This document shows positions 44,379 to 53,018 of a DNA stretch of 64,000 bases, piece by piece. The position numbers and the translations under genes were made by a program. The stretch is from Marinobacter sp. NP-4(2019). GTDB lineage: Bacteria > Pseudomonadota > Gammaproteobacteria > Pseudomonadales > Oleiphilaceae. The stretch lies in the NCBI RefSeq assembly GCF_003994855.1, contig NZ_CP034142.1, forward strand, positions 2,046,001-2,110,000, in the 5' to 3' direction. How positions within the stretch are numbered: position 1 is the stretch's first letter; every line of letters begins with the position of its first letter. The notes below the pieces were generated by a model. The model was not told the DNA's origin and did not search any database. It saw only the letters and a list, made by a program, of their open reading frames with translations.

Positions 44379-45233
44379 TCAATCGTCCTCTTCCATTTGC
44401 GCTCTTTCCTTCCGCTCCATCTCCTCCAGCTTCGCGGCATCGATTACCGCCATGAGTTCATCGACATCCGCGCTGTGGGTGTCCTGCTCGAAGCAGCCGG
44501 TCAGCTTGCTGTCAGGGCTTAGTTCGCCGCCCTCGTAGAGTGCCCAGATCTCCTGGCCATAATCCGTTGCCAGCAGGTCCGGTGCGTACTTGCCAAAGTG
44601 GCGGCGCATGTTATCGACATCCCGCAGCAGCATGCGCTGGGCATTGTTATTGCCCGCTGCGTTGACGGCCTGGGGCAGGTCAATGATAACCGGGCCCTGG
44701 GCATCCACCAGTACATTGAACTCGGACAGGTCGCCATGGATAAGGCCGGCGGCGAGCATGCGGACAATCTCGGTCATGACCCGGTCGTGGTAAAGCCGGG
44801 CGAGGTCCGGCGTAAGCGTGACGTCATCGAGTCGTGGTGCGGCTTTGCCGTCCTCATCGGCGATCATTTCCATCAACAGCACGCCATCCACAAATCCCAA
44901 AGGCTGGGGCACCCGCACGCCGGCCGATTCCAATCGGTACAAGGCATCGACCTCGGCATTGAGCCAGGCATCTTCCTGCTCTTTCTGGCCATAGCGTGTT
45001 TTCTTGCTCATGGCCCTGGCGCGTCGGCTGTTCCGAACTTTGCGGCCTTCCTGGTATTCCACGGCTTGCTTGAAGCTGCGCTTCTGCGCCTCCTTGAACA
45101 CCTTGGCGCATCGCAGGTGGTCACCGCAGCGCACCACATAAACCTGTGCTTCCTTACCGCTCATAAGCTGGTACATCACTTCGTCCACCATGCCGTCATT
45201 GACAAGGGGCTGTAATCTCTTCGGTACTTTCAT
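44379..45233 (-). CDS. RIO-type serine/threonine kinase
   Basis: A 284-residue cytoplasmic protein of the RIO-like kinase family found in Pseudomonas (PA4780-like). The catalytic loop is HGDLSEFN (Asp168), the metal motif IIDLPQAV (Asp185), the ATP-binding lysine Lys44 (RCAKVFK) and a flexible phosphate loop SGKEAQVY. The C-terminus is highly acidic and charged. The ATG at 45233 (MKVPKRLQPLV) has AAAGG upstream; open frame to 45323 is not family-like. Its substrates are unknown. Confidence 0.87.
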   Translation of the reverse strand: MKVPKRLQPLVNDGMVDEVMYQLMSGKEAQVYVVRCGDHLRCAKVFKEAQKRSFKQAVEYQEGRKVRNSRRARAMSKKTRYGQKEQEDAWLNAEVDALYRLESAGVRVPQPLGFVDGVLLMEMIADEDGKAAPRLDDVTLTPDLARLYHDRVMTEIVRMLAAGLIHGDLSEFNVLVDAQGPVIIDLPQAVNAAGNNNAQRMLLRDVDNMRRHFGKYAPDLLATDYGQEIWALYEGGELSPDSKLTGCFEQDTHSADVDELMAVIDAAKLEEMERKERAQMEEDD

Positions 45234-45368
45234 AAAACCTTTCTGGTTAATCGTCAGTTGATCTGGAGCAGGGCCTGGAGTGGGCTGGGCAATGAAATAA
45301 CAACGTCGCAGCATATATACCACGTTTGGCCCGCCGATACTGTCACAATGCGAGCGCGGATCGGGTTC

Positions 45369-46163
45369 CTAGCTCGCCGGGCACGGCAGCCTGCCATCCA
45401 CCAGAAAGGTGTCCCGACTGAAAGCTGAGGCAGTTTTCCTGCCCTCTTCGTTGGTCAGGCTCATGGTCACGGTGGTCGGGTCTGCCATCATAATCAGGCG
45501 ATAGCGACTCCTGGGTTTCCTGTCTTTCAGTGCCCGTGGTGAAAACAACGCTGCGTTGACACCTTCGAGGCCTTTTGCCGGTGAGTATGGCAACTCATAG
45601 AGGCCGGCCTGGCGTGCCCGGGCTGACAGGAACTGAAACCCCTCGATTCCCGATTCCCTCATGGTTGTCCCGAGATTTTGGCAGGCATCGTAGCTGGCGG
45701 GATTGGTCAACGCGTCGTGGAGATCTTCCCAGGTCTTATCCTGCAGGCGAACACCGCGACTGGTGCGCACCCGGGTGGCAAAAAGGGTATGGAGGGTTTT
45801 CAGGGGCTTGGGGTAGGGTACGACCATATCGCTGATAAATACAAAGCGATAGAACGCGGCTTCTGCCAGGGTGGTATTAACCGTCATGGCCCCGTAAAAC
45901 AGGCTTTTCTCGAAGGGGCGACCAAAACGCGAACCGTATTTCAGGGGAGGGTAGCGAAAGGGTGTTGCCAACAAATAGTGGAGGCCTTCGGTGCCTTCCG
46001 GTCGCGGCGGTTTGCTCTGCTCCAGAAGTTCCTCAAGCCTCATCTGCTCCTGAATGTTAGCCACCAGTTCCGTGGTGGCTATCTCTTCCTGGGATTCGAC
46101 CACCCGGTAGGTCGTACCCTGCACCACGGTGATGCTGGACTCGATGCGATCGCGCAGGCTCAA
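45369..46163 (-). CDS. RES-domain toxin (NAD-degrading family)
   Basis: A 264-residue protein with a RES domain: the conserved Arg (GSRFGRP) and Glu (TLAEAAFYR) are visible; family members degrade or modify NAD+. The start overlaps the stop of the upstream antitoxin (ATGA, 46160-46163), the standard RES-Xre arrangement. It is the downstream gene, so antitoxin is made first. Activity here is inferred from the family. Confidence 0.85.
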   Translation of the reverse strand: MSLRDRIESSITVVQGTTYRVVESQEEIATTELVANIQEQMRLEELLEQSKPPRPEGTEGLHYLLATPFRYPPLKYGSRFGRPFEKSLFYGAMTVNTTLAEAAFYRFVFISDMVVPYPKPLKTLHTLFATRVRTSRGVRLQDKTWEDLHDALTNPASYDACQNLGTTMRESGIEGFQFLSARARQAGLYELPYSPAKGLEGVNAALFSPRALKDRKPRSRYRLIMMADPTTVTMSLTNEEGRKTASAFSRDTFLVDGRLPCPAS

Positions 46164-46525
46164 ATCTTGCCTCGCATGGCGTCAAGGTAATAAAGCACCC
46201 GCACCAGCCCTTCTGCACTGCGAACCAGCTCTCTGGGTACATCGGAGAAGTACCGGTTTTCGGTGTTGAGCCAATGCCGCATGGCCTCCTCATCCCCACC
46301 TACAAGCGCATACACGCTGCGATACAGGCGGATGAAAAGCAGGGCAAGTTCGCCGGCCTTGCTGGAGGGATCGATGCCGTCCCGGACCAGGCCGGAGCGG
46401 TTGCGACCCACAATCTCGGCCACGTCTGTCTGGGTCAGGCCCATGGCCTTGCCGGCATTGACCACGGCTTTGCCCAGCAGTGCACGGTCGGTGGTTTGCT
46501 GTTTTATGTCTGAAACGGTGGTCAT
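46160..46525 (-). CDS. Xre/MbcA/ParS-type antitoxin
   Basis: A 121-residue antitoxin for the RES toxin. It has an N-terminal helix-turn-helix-like part (AMGLTQTDVAEIVGRNRSGL) and a C-terminal DUF2384 part (WLNTENRYFSDVPRELVRS). It is expected to repress its own operon. The upstream intergenic region (46526-46593) is only about 70 bp, and lapG lies beyond it, on the same strand. Confidence 0.85.
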   Translation of the reverse strand: MTTVSDIKQQTTDRALLGKAVVNAGKAMGLTQTDVAEIVGRNRSGLVRDGIDPSSKAGELALLFIRLYRSVYALVGGDEEAMRHWLNTENRYFSDVPRELVRSAEGLVRVLYYLDAMRGKI

Positions 46526-46593
46526 ACGCCCTCCGTCGTCTATGTCTATTTTTCACATTATAGCCTATTAAGGTGAAAAATACACAGGTCGGA

Positions 46594-47250
46594 TTAGCGC
46601 AGTGCTTCGGTCAGGCGCTTGTTCATGTCCTGCCAGTGTTGAAGTTTACCAGCTTCACCCACGCGCTTTTGTCTTCCGCCGGACCGGTTCAGCCACAGGC
46701 CTTCACCATTGAAGCTGTAGACCGGTTCGAGGTCGCTTCGTTGTGATGCGGGCTTGATCTCGTTGATCAGGTTGTCCAGGATCAGTGGGTCTGCGTCCGG
46801 TTCCGGGTACCAGGCAAGGACCATATGGGCCTGGTTCAGTTCCAGTGCCTTTACATAGACAATTCTGAGCTCTTCGTCGGGCACGCCCATGGATTTCAGG
46901 GTCAGGTACTTGGCGATGGAGAAGTCTTCACAATCACCACCGTTGGTGGTCAGCAGTTCCACCGGGGTTGCCCAATAGTCCTCCTCACCCCAGTGTTCCA
47001 TGTCGGTAACGAAGCGGGCACGGTTGAAGAATGAGTTCACCAGGGCCAGTTGTCGCTCCCTGGGCGCGTTTTCGGCCATGCGATGAAGGTTTTGCCAGTT
47101 TTCAAGTCGACTGTGAGCCTCCTGGCCAAACTCCTCCCGTACGTAGTTCATCAGACGGTCGCTGAGCTCAAAGGCTGCGACAGTGGTCACCAGTAGCAAC
47201 ACGGGAAACAGCAGGCTTCGGCGACAAAACGTCCGGGCTGCCGTTTGCAT
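46594..47250 (-). CDS. LapG-like periplasmic cysteine protease
   Basis: A transglutaminase-like cysteine proteinase (BTLCP, DUF920) family protein; LapG relatives cut surface adhesins and are held in check by c-di-GMP-bound LapD. The 218 aa have an N-terminal signal segment (SLLFPVLLLVTTVAA) and a Cys-His-Asp triad, Cys107 (GGDCEDF), His142 (QAHMVL) and Asp159 (LILDN). It follows gspC by 8 nt on the same strand. No LapD or LapA gene is in this window. Confidence 0.84.
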   Translation of the reverse strand: MQTAARTFCRRSLLFPVLLLVTTVAAFELSDRLMNYVREEFGQEAHSRLENWQNLHRMAENAPRERQLALVNSFFNRARFVTDMEHWGEEDYWATPVELLTTNGGDCEDFSIAKYLTLKSMGVPDEELRIVYVKALELNQAHMVLAWYPEPDADPLILDNLINEIKPASQRSDLEPVYSFNGEGLWLNRSGGRQKRVGEAGKLQHWQDMNKRLTEALR

Positions 47251-47258
47251 GATCGGCC

Positions 47259-47912
47259 TCAGCTGTTGTTGTTCCGCAGGCGTTCGCGGAGCTGTTCAAG
47301 CCGGCGGCGGATTTCTTCTCTGCGCTGATCGTCGGCAGCCGGTGAGGGGGTTGCCCTGGTTGGAGAGTCAGCGGGTTCGGATCCCCGCGTTTCGGGAGTG
47401 GTCGAACTATCCGCGGCAAACTCGAGCCCGGTCTGGTCTTCGGATTCCGGAAAGTACAGGTTCTCCAGCTTTCCGCCACGCTCGATGATGACACGGTTGG
47501 CATGAACCGAGCGCAGTTTGGCGTCTCCGGGCAGTTCATCCCCGACCAGATAGGCTTCGGTCTGATTCTTTTCGTCTTCAATCAGGGCGCTGCCCGGGAA
47601 ATCGCCGTCTGCGGCGAGTACGCCACGCAGGAACAGTCGCAAGTTGGTTTCGGGAAGGTTCTCAGTGTCGATTTGCTGATTTTCCGTGGATTCTCCAGCT
47701 TCGCCAAACAGGTCCAGGGAGGCCAGTGTCACCTCTGGTACTTGCTGCTCATCCGATACCGCTTTCATCTCAGCGGCTGTGCGTAATTGCTGGTTGCCCC
47801 GCTGGGATTCCTGTTGCCAGAAGCGGTAGGCCTGCCATGATGTCAGGGCAATCATGGCCACGACGGCGGCAAGCGCCAGGAGCATGGGTAACCGGGTGTT
47901 ATTAAAAGACAT
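47259..47912 (-). CDS. gspC: Type II secretion protein GspC (lacking PDZ)
   Basis: Inner-membrane protein that contacts the secretin GspD. The 217 aa have one N-terminal transmembrane segment (about residues 9-27), an HR-type domain (about 75-160; LFLRGVLAADGDFPGSALIE) and, instead of a PDZ domain, a charged C-terminal tail rich in Arg/Glu (REEIRRRLEQLRERLR). It is divergent from gspE and cotranscribed with lapG. gspD is not in this window. Confidence 0.83.
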   Translation of the reverse strand: MSFNNTRLPMLLALAAVVAMIALTSWQAYRFWQQESQRGNQQLRTAAEMKAVSDEQQVPEVTLASLDLFGEAGESTENQQIDTENLPETNLRLFLRGVLAADGDFPGSALIEDEKNQTEAYLVGDELPGDAKLRSVHANRVIIERGGKLENLYFPESEDQTGLEFAADSSTTPETRGSEPADSPTRATPSPAADDQRREEIRRRLEQLRERLRNNNS

Positions 47913-48104
47913 TGGATATCCCGATAATGAATTTACAACCCTGTAAAAAGATCACAGGTTATCAGACTGCAAAGGTTAAATGGCAGTATAGTGTATAGAG
48001 TTATTCAGCGGTTCCATATCCTATGGTAGCCTTTCTGAATTAATTGAATAAAAAGGGTTTCCGGATAATAAGCATCCGTGCCTGGCAACAAAACGAGGAC
48101 GACC

Positions 48105-49613
48105 TTGGATACAGAACACGAACTTCAGCCGCAGGATTCTCCGCTGGGCCGTCTTCCTTTCGCTTTCGCCAAACGCAATGGCGTGATATTGACCCGCGAG
48201 GAAGACGGTGAGCCGGTTATTCTGGTACGTCCCGGAGCCAGTCATTCGGCCCTGGCCGAGGCCAACCGTATCAGTGGTGGCCGAGCCCGGTTCTCCACCA
48301 TTGATCCCGATCGTTTTGATGCAGCCCTCAATGCGGCCTACCAGAACGACTCCGCCGAAGCCATGCAGATGGTGGAAGGCATCGGGGATGACATGGATCT
48401 GGCTTCCCTGGCGGACTCGGTGCCGGAAACGGAAGATCTGCTGGAGCAGGAAGACGACGCGCCGATTATTCGCCTGATCAATGCCATTCTTACTGAAGCG
48501 GTCAAAACCAACGCCTCGGATGTCCACATTGAAACTTACGAAAAACGCCTGGTAGTCCGGTTCCGTGTCGATGGCGTGTTGCGGGAAGTGGTGCAACCAA
48601 AACGGGCGTTGGCACCGCTGCTGGTCTCCCGTATCAAGGTCATGGCGAAGCTGGATATCGCCGAGAAGCGTGTGCCTCAGGATGGCCGTATTGCCTTGCG
48701 GGTTGCCGGGCGGGAGGTGGACATCCGGGTATCCACCATGCCGTCCTCAAGCGGTGAGCGTGTGGTGCTCCGTTTGCTGGATAAGCAAGCCGGAAATATT
48801 CGCCTGGAATCCCTTGGTATGGCCGGGCGGGATCTCAAGGTTCTTCGTAAACTGATTTACCGCCCTTACGGGATCCTGCTGGTGACCGGTCCCACCGGTT
48901 CCGGTAAATCGACCACGCTGTATGCTTCGTTGCAGGAGATTAACGACCGCAGTCGCAATATCCTTACAGTTGAGGACCCGATTGAATACAACCTGCCGGG
49001 TATCGGTCAGACCCAGGTCAATACCAAAGTTGATATGACCTTTGCCCGCGGGCTGCGGGCGATCCTGCGTCAGGATCCGGACGTGGTAATGATCGGTGAG
49101 ATCCGGGATCTGGAAACTGCTGAGATTGCTGTTCAGGCGAGTCTGACCGGTCACCTTGTGCTCTCCACTCTCCACACCAACACGGCCGTCGGTGCTATCA
49201 CCCGCTTGATGGATATGGGCATCGAGCCGTTCCTGATTTCGTCAAGTCTGGTGGGTATCGTGGCTCAGCGCCTGGTGAGGGTATTGTGCAAGGAGTGTCG
49301 CGAACCCTATACGCCGACTGAAGAACATTGCGAGTTTCTGCAGCAGGATGCGGCCAACCCGCCAACCATCTACCGGGCGACCGGTTGTGAGCACTGCAAT
49401 CAGCTGGGTTATCGCGGTCGAATCGGTATTTATGAAGTGGTGGAGATCTCTGATGAAATCAGTGCACTCATCCACAAACGGGCAGGGGAGTTGGATCTGG
49501 AACATGAGGCCCGACTGTCCGGCCCCAGTATCCACGCTGACGGTGTACAGAAGATTCTGGACGGTGTTACCACCGTTGAAGAGGTCCTGCGCGTGACCCA
49601 CCGGAGCCAATAA
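48105..49613 (+). CDS. gspE: Type II secretion ATPase GspE
   Basis: Cytoplasmic hexameric ATPase that powers pseudopilus assembly. The 502 aa include Walker A GPTGSGKS (residues 262-269), the Asp box, HLVLSTLHTNTA, and the four-cysteine zinc motif (CKEC...CEHC). The TTG at 48105 is used because GAGGA lies 5 nt upstream; a GTG at 48078 would add 9 residues. It starts the EFGHIJKLM operon; gspF begins 4 nt after its stop. Confidence 0.95.
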   Translation: MDTEHELQPQDSPLGRLPFAFAKRNGVILTREEDGEPVILVRPGASHSALAEANRISGGRARFSTIDPDRFDAALNAAYQNDSAEAMQMVEGIGDDMDLASLADSVPETEDLLEQEDDAPIIRLINAILTEAVKTNASDVHIETYEKRLVVRFRVDGVLREVVQPKRALAPLLVSRIKVMAKLDIAEKRVPQDGRIALRVAGREVDIRVSTMPSSSGERVVLRLLDKQAGNIRLESLGMAGRDLKVLRKLIYRPYGILLVTGPTGSGKSTTLYASLQEINDRSRNILTVEDPIEYNLPGIGQTQVNTKVDMTFARGLRAILRQDPDVVMIGEIRDLETAEIAVQASLTGHLVLSTLHTNTAVGAITRLMDMGIEPFLISSSLVGIVAQRLVRVLCKECREPYTPTEEHCEFLQQDAANPPTIYRATGCEHCNQLGYRGRIGIYEVVEISDEISALIHKRAGELDLEHEARLSGPSIHADGVQKILDGVTTVEEVLRVTHRSQ

Positions 49614-49617
49614 CCTC

Positions 49618-50832
49618 ATGCCGGCATTTGACTACAAGGCCCTGGATGCCCGGGGCAAACAAAAGCAGGGCGTATTGGAGGCGGATGCCCCACGGGCCGT
49701 CAGACAGCAACTCAGGGAACGCGGGCTGACCCCGCTGGAAGTGGCGCCGTCGACGGAAAAGCAGGCCCATGGAAGGAACCCGCTCAGCAGCCGGGGGAGC
49801 CTGGCTGCTGCGGATCTGGCACTGGTCACCCGACAGTTGTCAACCTTGATTCAATCCGGTATTCCGGTTGAGCAGGCCCTGTCGGCGGCTGCACAGCAGT
49901 CCACCCGACCGCGTATCCGCAGTATGCTGATTGCCATTCGTGCCAAAGTTATGGAAGGTTACAGCTTGGCAGACAGTCTTGGGGAGTTCCCGCGGGCATT
50001 TCCACGACTGTACCGCTCCACCGTTGCCGCAGGTGAACATGCGGGGCACCTCGACCTGGTTCTGAACCGGCTGGCGGACTACACCGAAGCCAGGCAGGAG
50101 GCCCGCCAGAAAATCCAGCTTGCTGCGATTTATCCCATTATTCTGAGTGTGGTGGCGATCGCCATTGTGGTGTTCCTGCTCACCTACGTGGTTCCCGACA
50201 TCATCGAGGTGTTTGTGAAACAGGGGCAGGATCTGCCCGGTCTGACCGTTGCCATGCTGGCGGTTTCGGAATTTCTCGCCGACTTTGGTGTCTACCTCCT
50301 CATACTGATCATTGTTGGTATCATCGGATTCCGGATGGCCTTGCGTAAGCCCGCCTTCCGGCTAAAGTTCCACCGTTGGCTGCTGAACATGCCGCTGTTG
50401 TCCGGCATGGTGCGGGGAGTCAACACCGCCCGTTATGCCAGCACACTCAGTATCCTGACCACCAGCGGTGTGCCGTTGGTGGACGCCATGCGAATTGCGG
50501 GTGAGGTTCTGTCCAACGACTATCTGCGCCAGGAACTGCGGGACGCAGCCCGAAAAGTCAGCGAGGGTGGAGCGCTTCATCGCTCGCTGGATCAGACGGG
50601 GTATTTCCCGCCGATGATGCTTCACATGATTGCCAGTGGTGAAGCGAGTGGTGAGTTGGACAGCATGCTGGAGCGCACCGCGAAAATGCAGGAGAACACC
50701 CTGCAGTCAAAAATTGCAGCGATAGTCGGTCTTTTCGAACCGATGATGCTGTTATTCATGGGCGTGGTGGTCCTCATCATCGTATTGGCCATCATGCTGC
50801 CGATACTCAATATGAGCAATCTGGTCGGCTGA
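49618..50832 (+). CDS. gspF: Type II secretion inner membrane protein GspF
   Basis: Polytopic inner-membrane platform protein of the type II system. The 404 aa contain two repeats of the T2SSF domain (LVTRQLSTLIQSGIPVEQAL and RYASTLSILTTSGVPLVDAM) with three transmembrane segments, the last near the C-terminus. It follows gspE by 4 nt. Confidence 0.95.
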   Translation: MPAFDYKALDARGKQKQGVLEADAPRAVRQQLRERGLTPLEVAPSTEKQAHGRNPLSSRGSLAAADLALVTRQLSTLIQSGIPVEQALSAAAQQSTRPRIRSMLIAIRAKVMEGYSLADSLGEFPRAFPRLYRSTVAAGEHAGHLDLVLNRLADYTEARQEARQKIQLAAIYPIILSVVAIAIVVFLLTYVVPDIIEVFVKQGQDLPGLTVAMLAVSEFLADFGVYLLILIIVGIIGFRMALRKPAFRLKFHRWLLNMPLLSGMVRGVNTARYASTLSILTTSGVPLVDAMRIAGEVLSNDYLRQELRDAARKVSEGGALHRSLDQTGYFPPMMLHMIASGEASGELDSMLERTAKMQENTLQSKIAAIVGLFEPMMLLFMGVVVLIIVLAIMLPILNMSNLVG

Positions 50833-50878
50833 CCTCAGAAGCCATACTCCCCAGACAATGGAAAGAGAGCCTTTACAA

Positions 50879-51358
50879 ATGACGAGTCTAACTATGAAGC
50901 CAGACATTACCCGGAATCTACGCGACAACCATCACAAACAAGGTGGTTTCACCCTGATCGAGATCATGGTGGTTATGGTCATTCTCGGTCTGCTGGTTGC
51001 GATTGTTGCTCCGAACATTATGGGACGAAGCGATCAGGCCAAGGTCACGGTGGCAGAAACCCAACTGAGTAACATCGCCAACGCGCTGGATCTCTATCGT
51101 CTGGACAACAGCCATTATCCGTCGACCCAGCAAGGGCTGGAGGCACTGGTCAGCAAGCCCAGCGGCAGCCCGGAACCCAAGAACTGGAATCCGGATGGGT
51201 ACCTGAAGAATGTTCCGGAAGATCCCTGGGGTTCTGATTATCAGTATGTTAGCCCGGGTACAGAAGGGCCTTACGATCTTTATTCCTACGGGTCTGATGG
51301 TCAGGAAGGTGGTGAAGGCGATGCAGCCGACATCAGTGTCTGGAAGACTCGGGACTAA
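50879..51358 (+). CDS. gspG: Major pseudopilin GspG
   Basis: Major subunit of the type II pseudopilus. The prepilin peptidase site is KQGG-FTLIE, with cleavage after Gly23 and Glu at +5. The C-terminal part has the GspG calcium-loop type sequences (DNSHYPSTQQGLEAL; GSDYQYVSPG). ATG 50879 (MTSLTMKP) is preferred, with GAGAG 9 nt upstream; ATGs at 50858 and 50894 are alternatives. Confidence 0.95.
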   Translation: MTSLTMKPDITRNLRDNHHKQGGFTLIEIMVVMVILGLLVAIVAPNIMGRSDQAKVTVAETQLSNIANALDLYRLDNSHYPSTQQGLEALVSKPSGSPEPKNWNPDGYLKNVPEDPWGSDYQYVSPGTEGPYDLYSYGSDGQEGGEGDAADISVWKTRD

Positions 51359-51364
51359 TAGACG

Positions 51365-51895
51365 ATGGGGAAGCGGGCAACGGTCTCCGGGTTTACGCTG
51401 ATCGAAATATTGGTAGTACTGATCGTTGTCGGGCTACTGGCTGCCCTGGCGGTGATGAACCTGGGGGGTGGGTCTCAACAGCGGGAACTGGAAAACCATG
51501 TCCGCGAAATGTTTCTGTTGATGCAAACTGCCTCGGAACAGGCCGTGCTGAATAACAAGGAATTGGGCCTGGATCTGGAGGAAGACGGCTTCCGGTTCGT
51601 GACGTTTGACGAGCAGGCGAATGAGTGGAAAGAGTCAGGAGAACGGATGTTCCGGCAACGCGGTTTTCCTGAATGGCTGTTGATGACAGAGTATATCGAG
51701 AGCGATACGCCAAGGCTGGCCTCCGAAGAAGATCGGCTGCGTCCGGACATTGTGTTTTTCTCCAGCGGTGAAACCACGCCATTCGAGGTGGAATTCACCA
51801 TCGGTAATGACAGTTCTTACATGCACGTACTCGCTTCGGATGGTGTGTCTCCCCTGGAATGGCGCCGTCCAGGCAGTGATGGGGACGAGCCGTGA
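51365..51895 (+). CDS. gspH: Minor pseudopilin GspH
   Basis: Minor type II pseudopilin of 176 aa with a cleavable leader (SG-FTLIEILVVL, cleavage after Gly9). The N-terminal helix is followed by a beta-rich globular domain. Its stop overlaps the gspI start (GTGA). Confidence 0.9.
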   Translation: MGKRATVSGFTLIEILVVLIVVGLLAALAVMNLGGGSQQRELENHVREMFLLMQTASEQAVLNNKELGLDLEEDGFRFVTFDEQANEWKESGERMFRQRGFPEWLLMTEYIESDTPRLASEEDRLRPDIVFFSSGETTPFEVEFTIGNDSSYMHVLASDGVSPLEWRRPGSDGDEP

Positions 51896-52266
51896 GCGAT
51901 CAGCGTGGTTTTACCCTGATTGAAGTACTGGTGGCCCTGCTGGTGTTTGGGCTGATCGCTACGGCCGCCGCCGAGGTCGGCAGTCAGTACATTGCCAGCT
52001 ATGAGCGCATTCGCGATAAAACCATGGCGGGGTGGATTGCCGATAACCGCATCAGTGAACTCCGTCTTCAGGAAGAGTTACCCGGCATCTCCGAAAACTC
52101 CGATGATCTGGATTACGGCCCTTTCCGCTGGCAGGTAACCACGGCCGTTCTTGGTACTGAAGAGCCCACCATGCGCCGTATTGAGGTGACGGTTGCCCGT
52201 TTCAGGGGGGATGGTAGCGAACCGCTACCTGTTCATACACTGTCTGCCTTCATTGGAGAGAATTGA
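51892..52266 (+). CDS. gspI: Minor pseudopilin GspI
   Basis: Minor type II pseudopilin of 124 aa (GTG start), peptidase site RG-FTLIEVLVALLVFG after Gly6. With GspJ and GspK it forms the pseudopilus tip. The start overlaps gspH and the stop overlaps gspJ. Confidence 0.9.
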   Translation: MSDQRGFTLIEVLVALLVFGLIATAAAEVGSQYIASYERIRDKTMAGWIADNRISELRLQEELPGISENSDDLDYGPFRWQVTTAVLGTEEPTMRRIEVTVARFRGDGSEPLPVHTLSAFIGEN

Positions 52267-53018
52267 TGTCGCAAAAGGGCTTCACTCTGATGGAGGTGCT
52301 GATTGCAGTGACGATCACTGCGGTCATCGGGCTGGGCGTGTGGCAGGTTCTCAGTGGTGTCGTCTTGTCCCGGGATCGGGTGAACGAGGTGGCTGATGAG
52401 TTTGACCAGTTGCAGCGCACCATGTTGCTGCTCGAAAGGGATCTGACACAGGTTGTTAATCGTCCGGTGCGGGATATGTACGGGGATTACAAGCCAGCGC
52501 TGACCAGCCGGGAAGACAGTTTTGCTCTGGTCCTGACCCGGCAGGGATGGCGGAACCCTCTGGGAATGCGACGGAGTTCCCTGCAGCGAGCGGGCTGGGA
52601 GTACACCGGTGAGGAGCTCCGTCGCCGGCACTGGATCACCCTGGATCAGGGCCAGGAGGAAAGCAGTCAGGATGTGCTGCTTTTGTCAGACGTGAATTCC
52701 TTTGAGATCCGTTTTCTTGATCAACAGCGGAACTGGACCGATGGCTGGCCCACCGAGGAGTTGATGGCCAGCCTGAGCCCGGGGACACGGCCGGACCTGC
52801 CACTTCCTATGGGTATAGAAATTAGCCTGGAACACGAGCGATTCGGCGAATTGACGCGCACATTCGCGATGCCCGATTTTGACACCAGCGAGGCCCAGGG
52901 AATGGTGAATGCCGTTAACGAAGCCGCTGCGGACTCGGACACTGACAACGAAGAAGAGAACGAGGGCCAAACCCAGCAAGATCAGAGTGGCCCGTCTGCC
53001 CTGGGAGACCCCCAATAA
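52266..53018 (+). CDS. gspJ: Minor pseudopilin GspJ
   Basis: Minor pseudopilin of 250 aa with KG-FTLMEVLIAV (cleavage after Gly5) and the family's NRPVRDMYGDY region. GGAGAG precedes the ATG at 52266, which overlaps the gspI stop. The C-terminal 35 residues are Asn/Asp/Glu/Gln-rich and probably disordered. Confidence 0.9.
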   Translation: MSQKGFTLMEVLIAVTITAVIGLGVWQVLSGVVLSRDRVNEVADEFDQLQRTMLLLERDLTQVVNRPVRDMYGDYKPALTSREDSFALVLTRQGWRNPLGMRRSSLQRAGWEYTGEELRRRHWITLDQGQEESSQDVLLLSDVNSFEIRFLDQQRNWTDGWPTEELMASLSPGTRPDLPLPMGIEISLEHERFGELTRTFAMPDFDTSEAQGMVNAVNEAAADSDTDNEEENEGQTQQDQSGPSALGDPQ

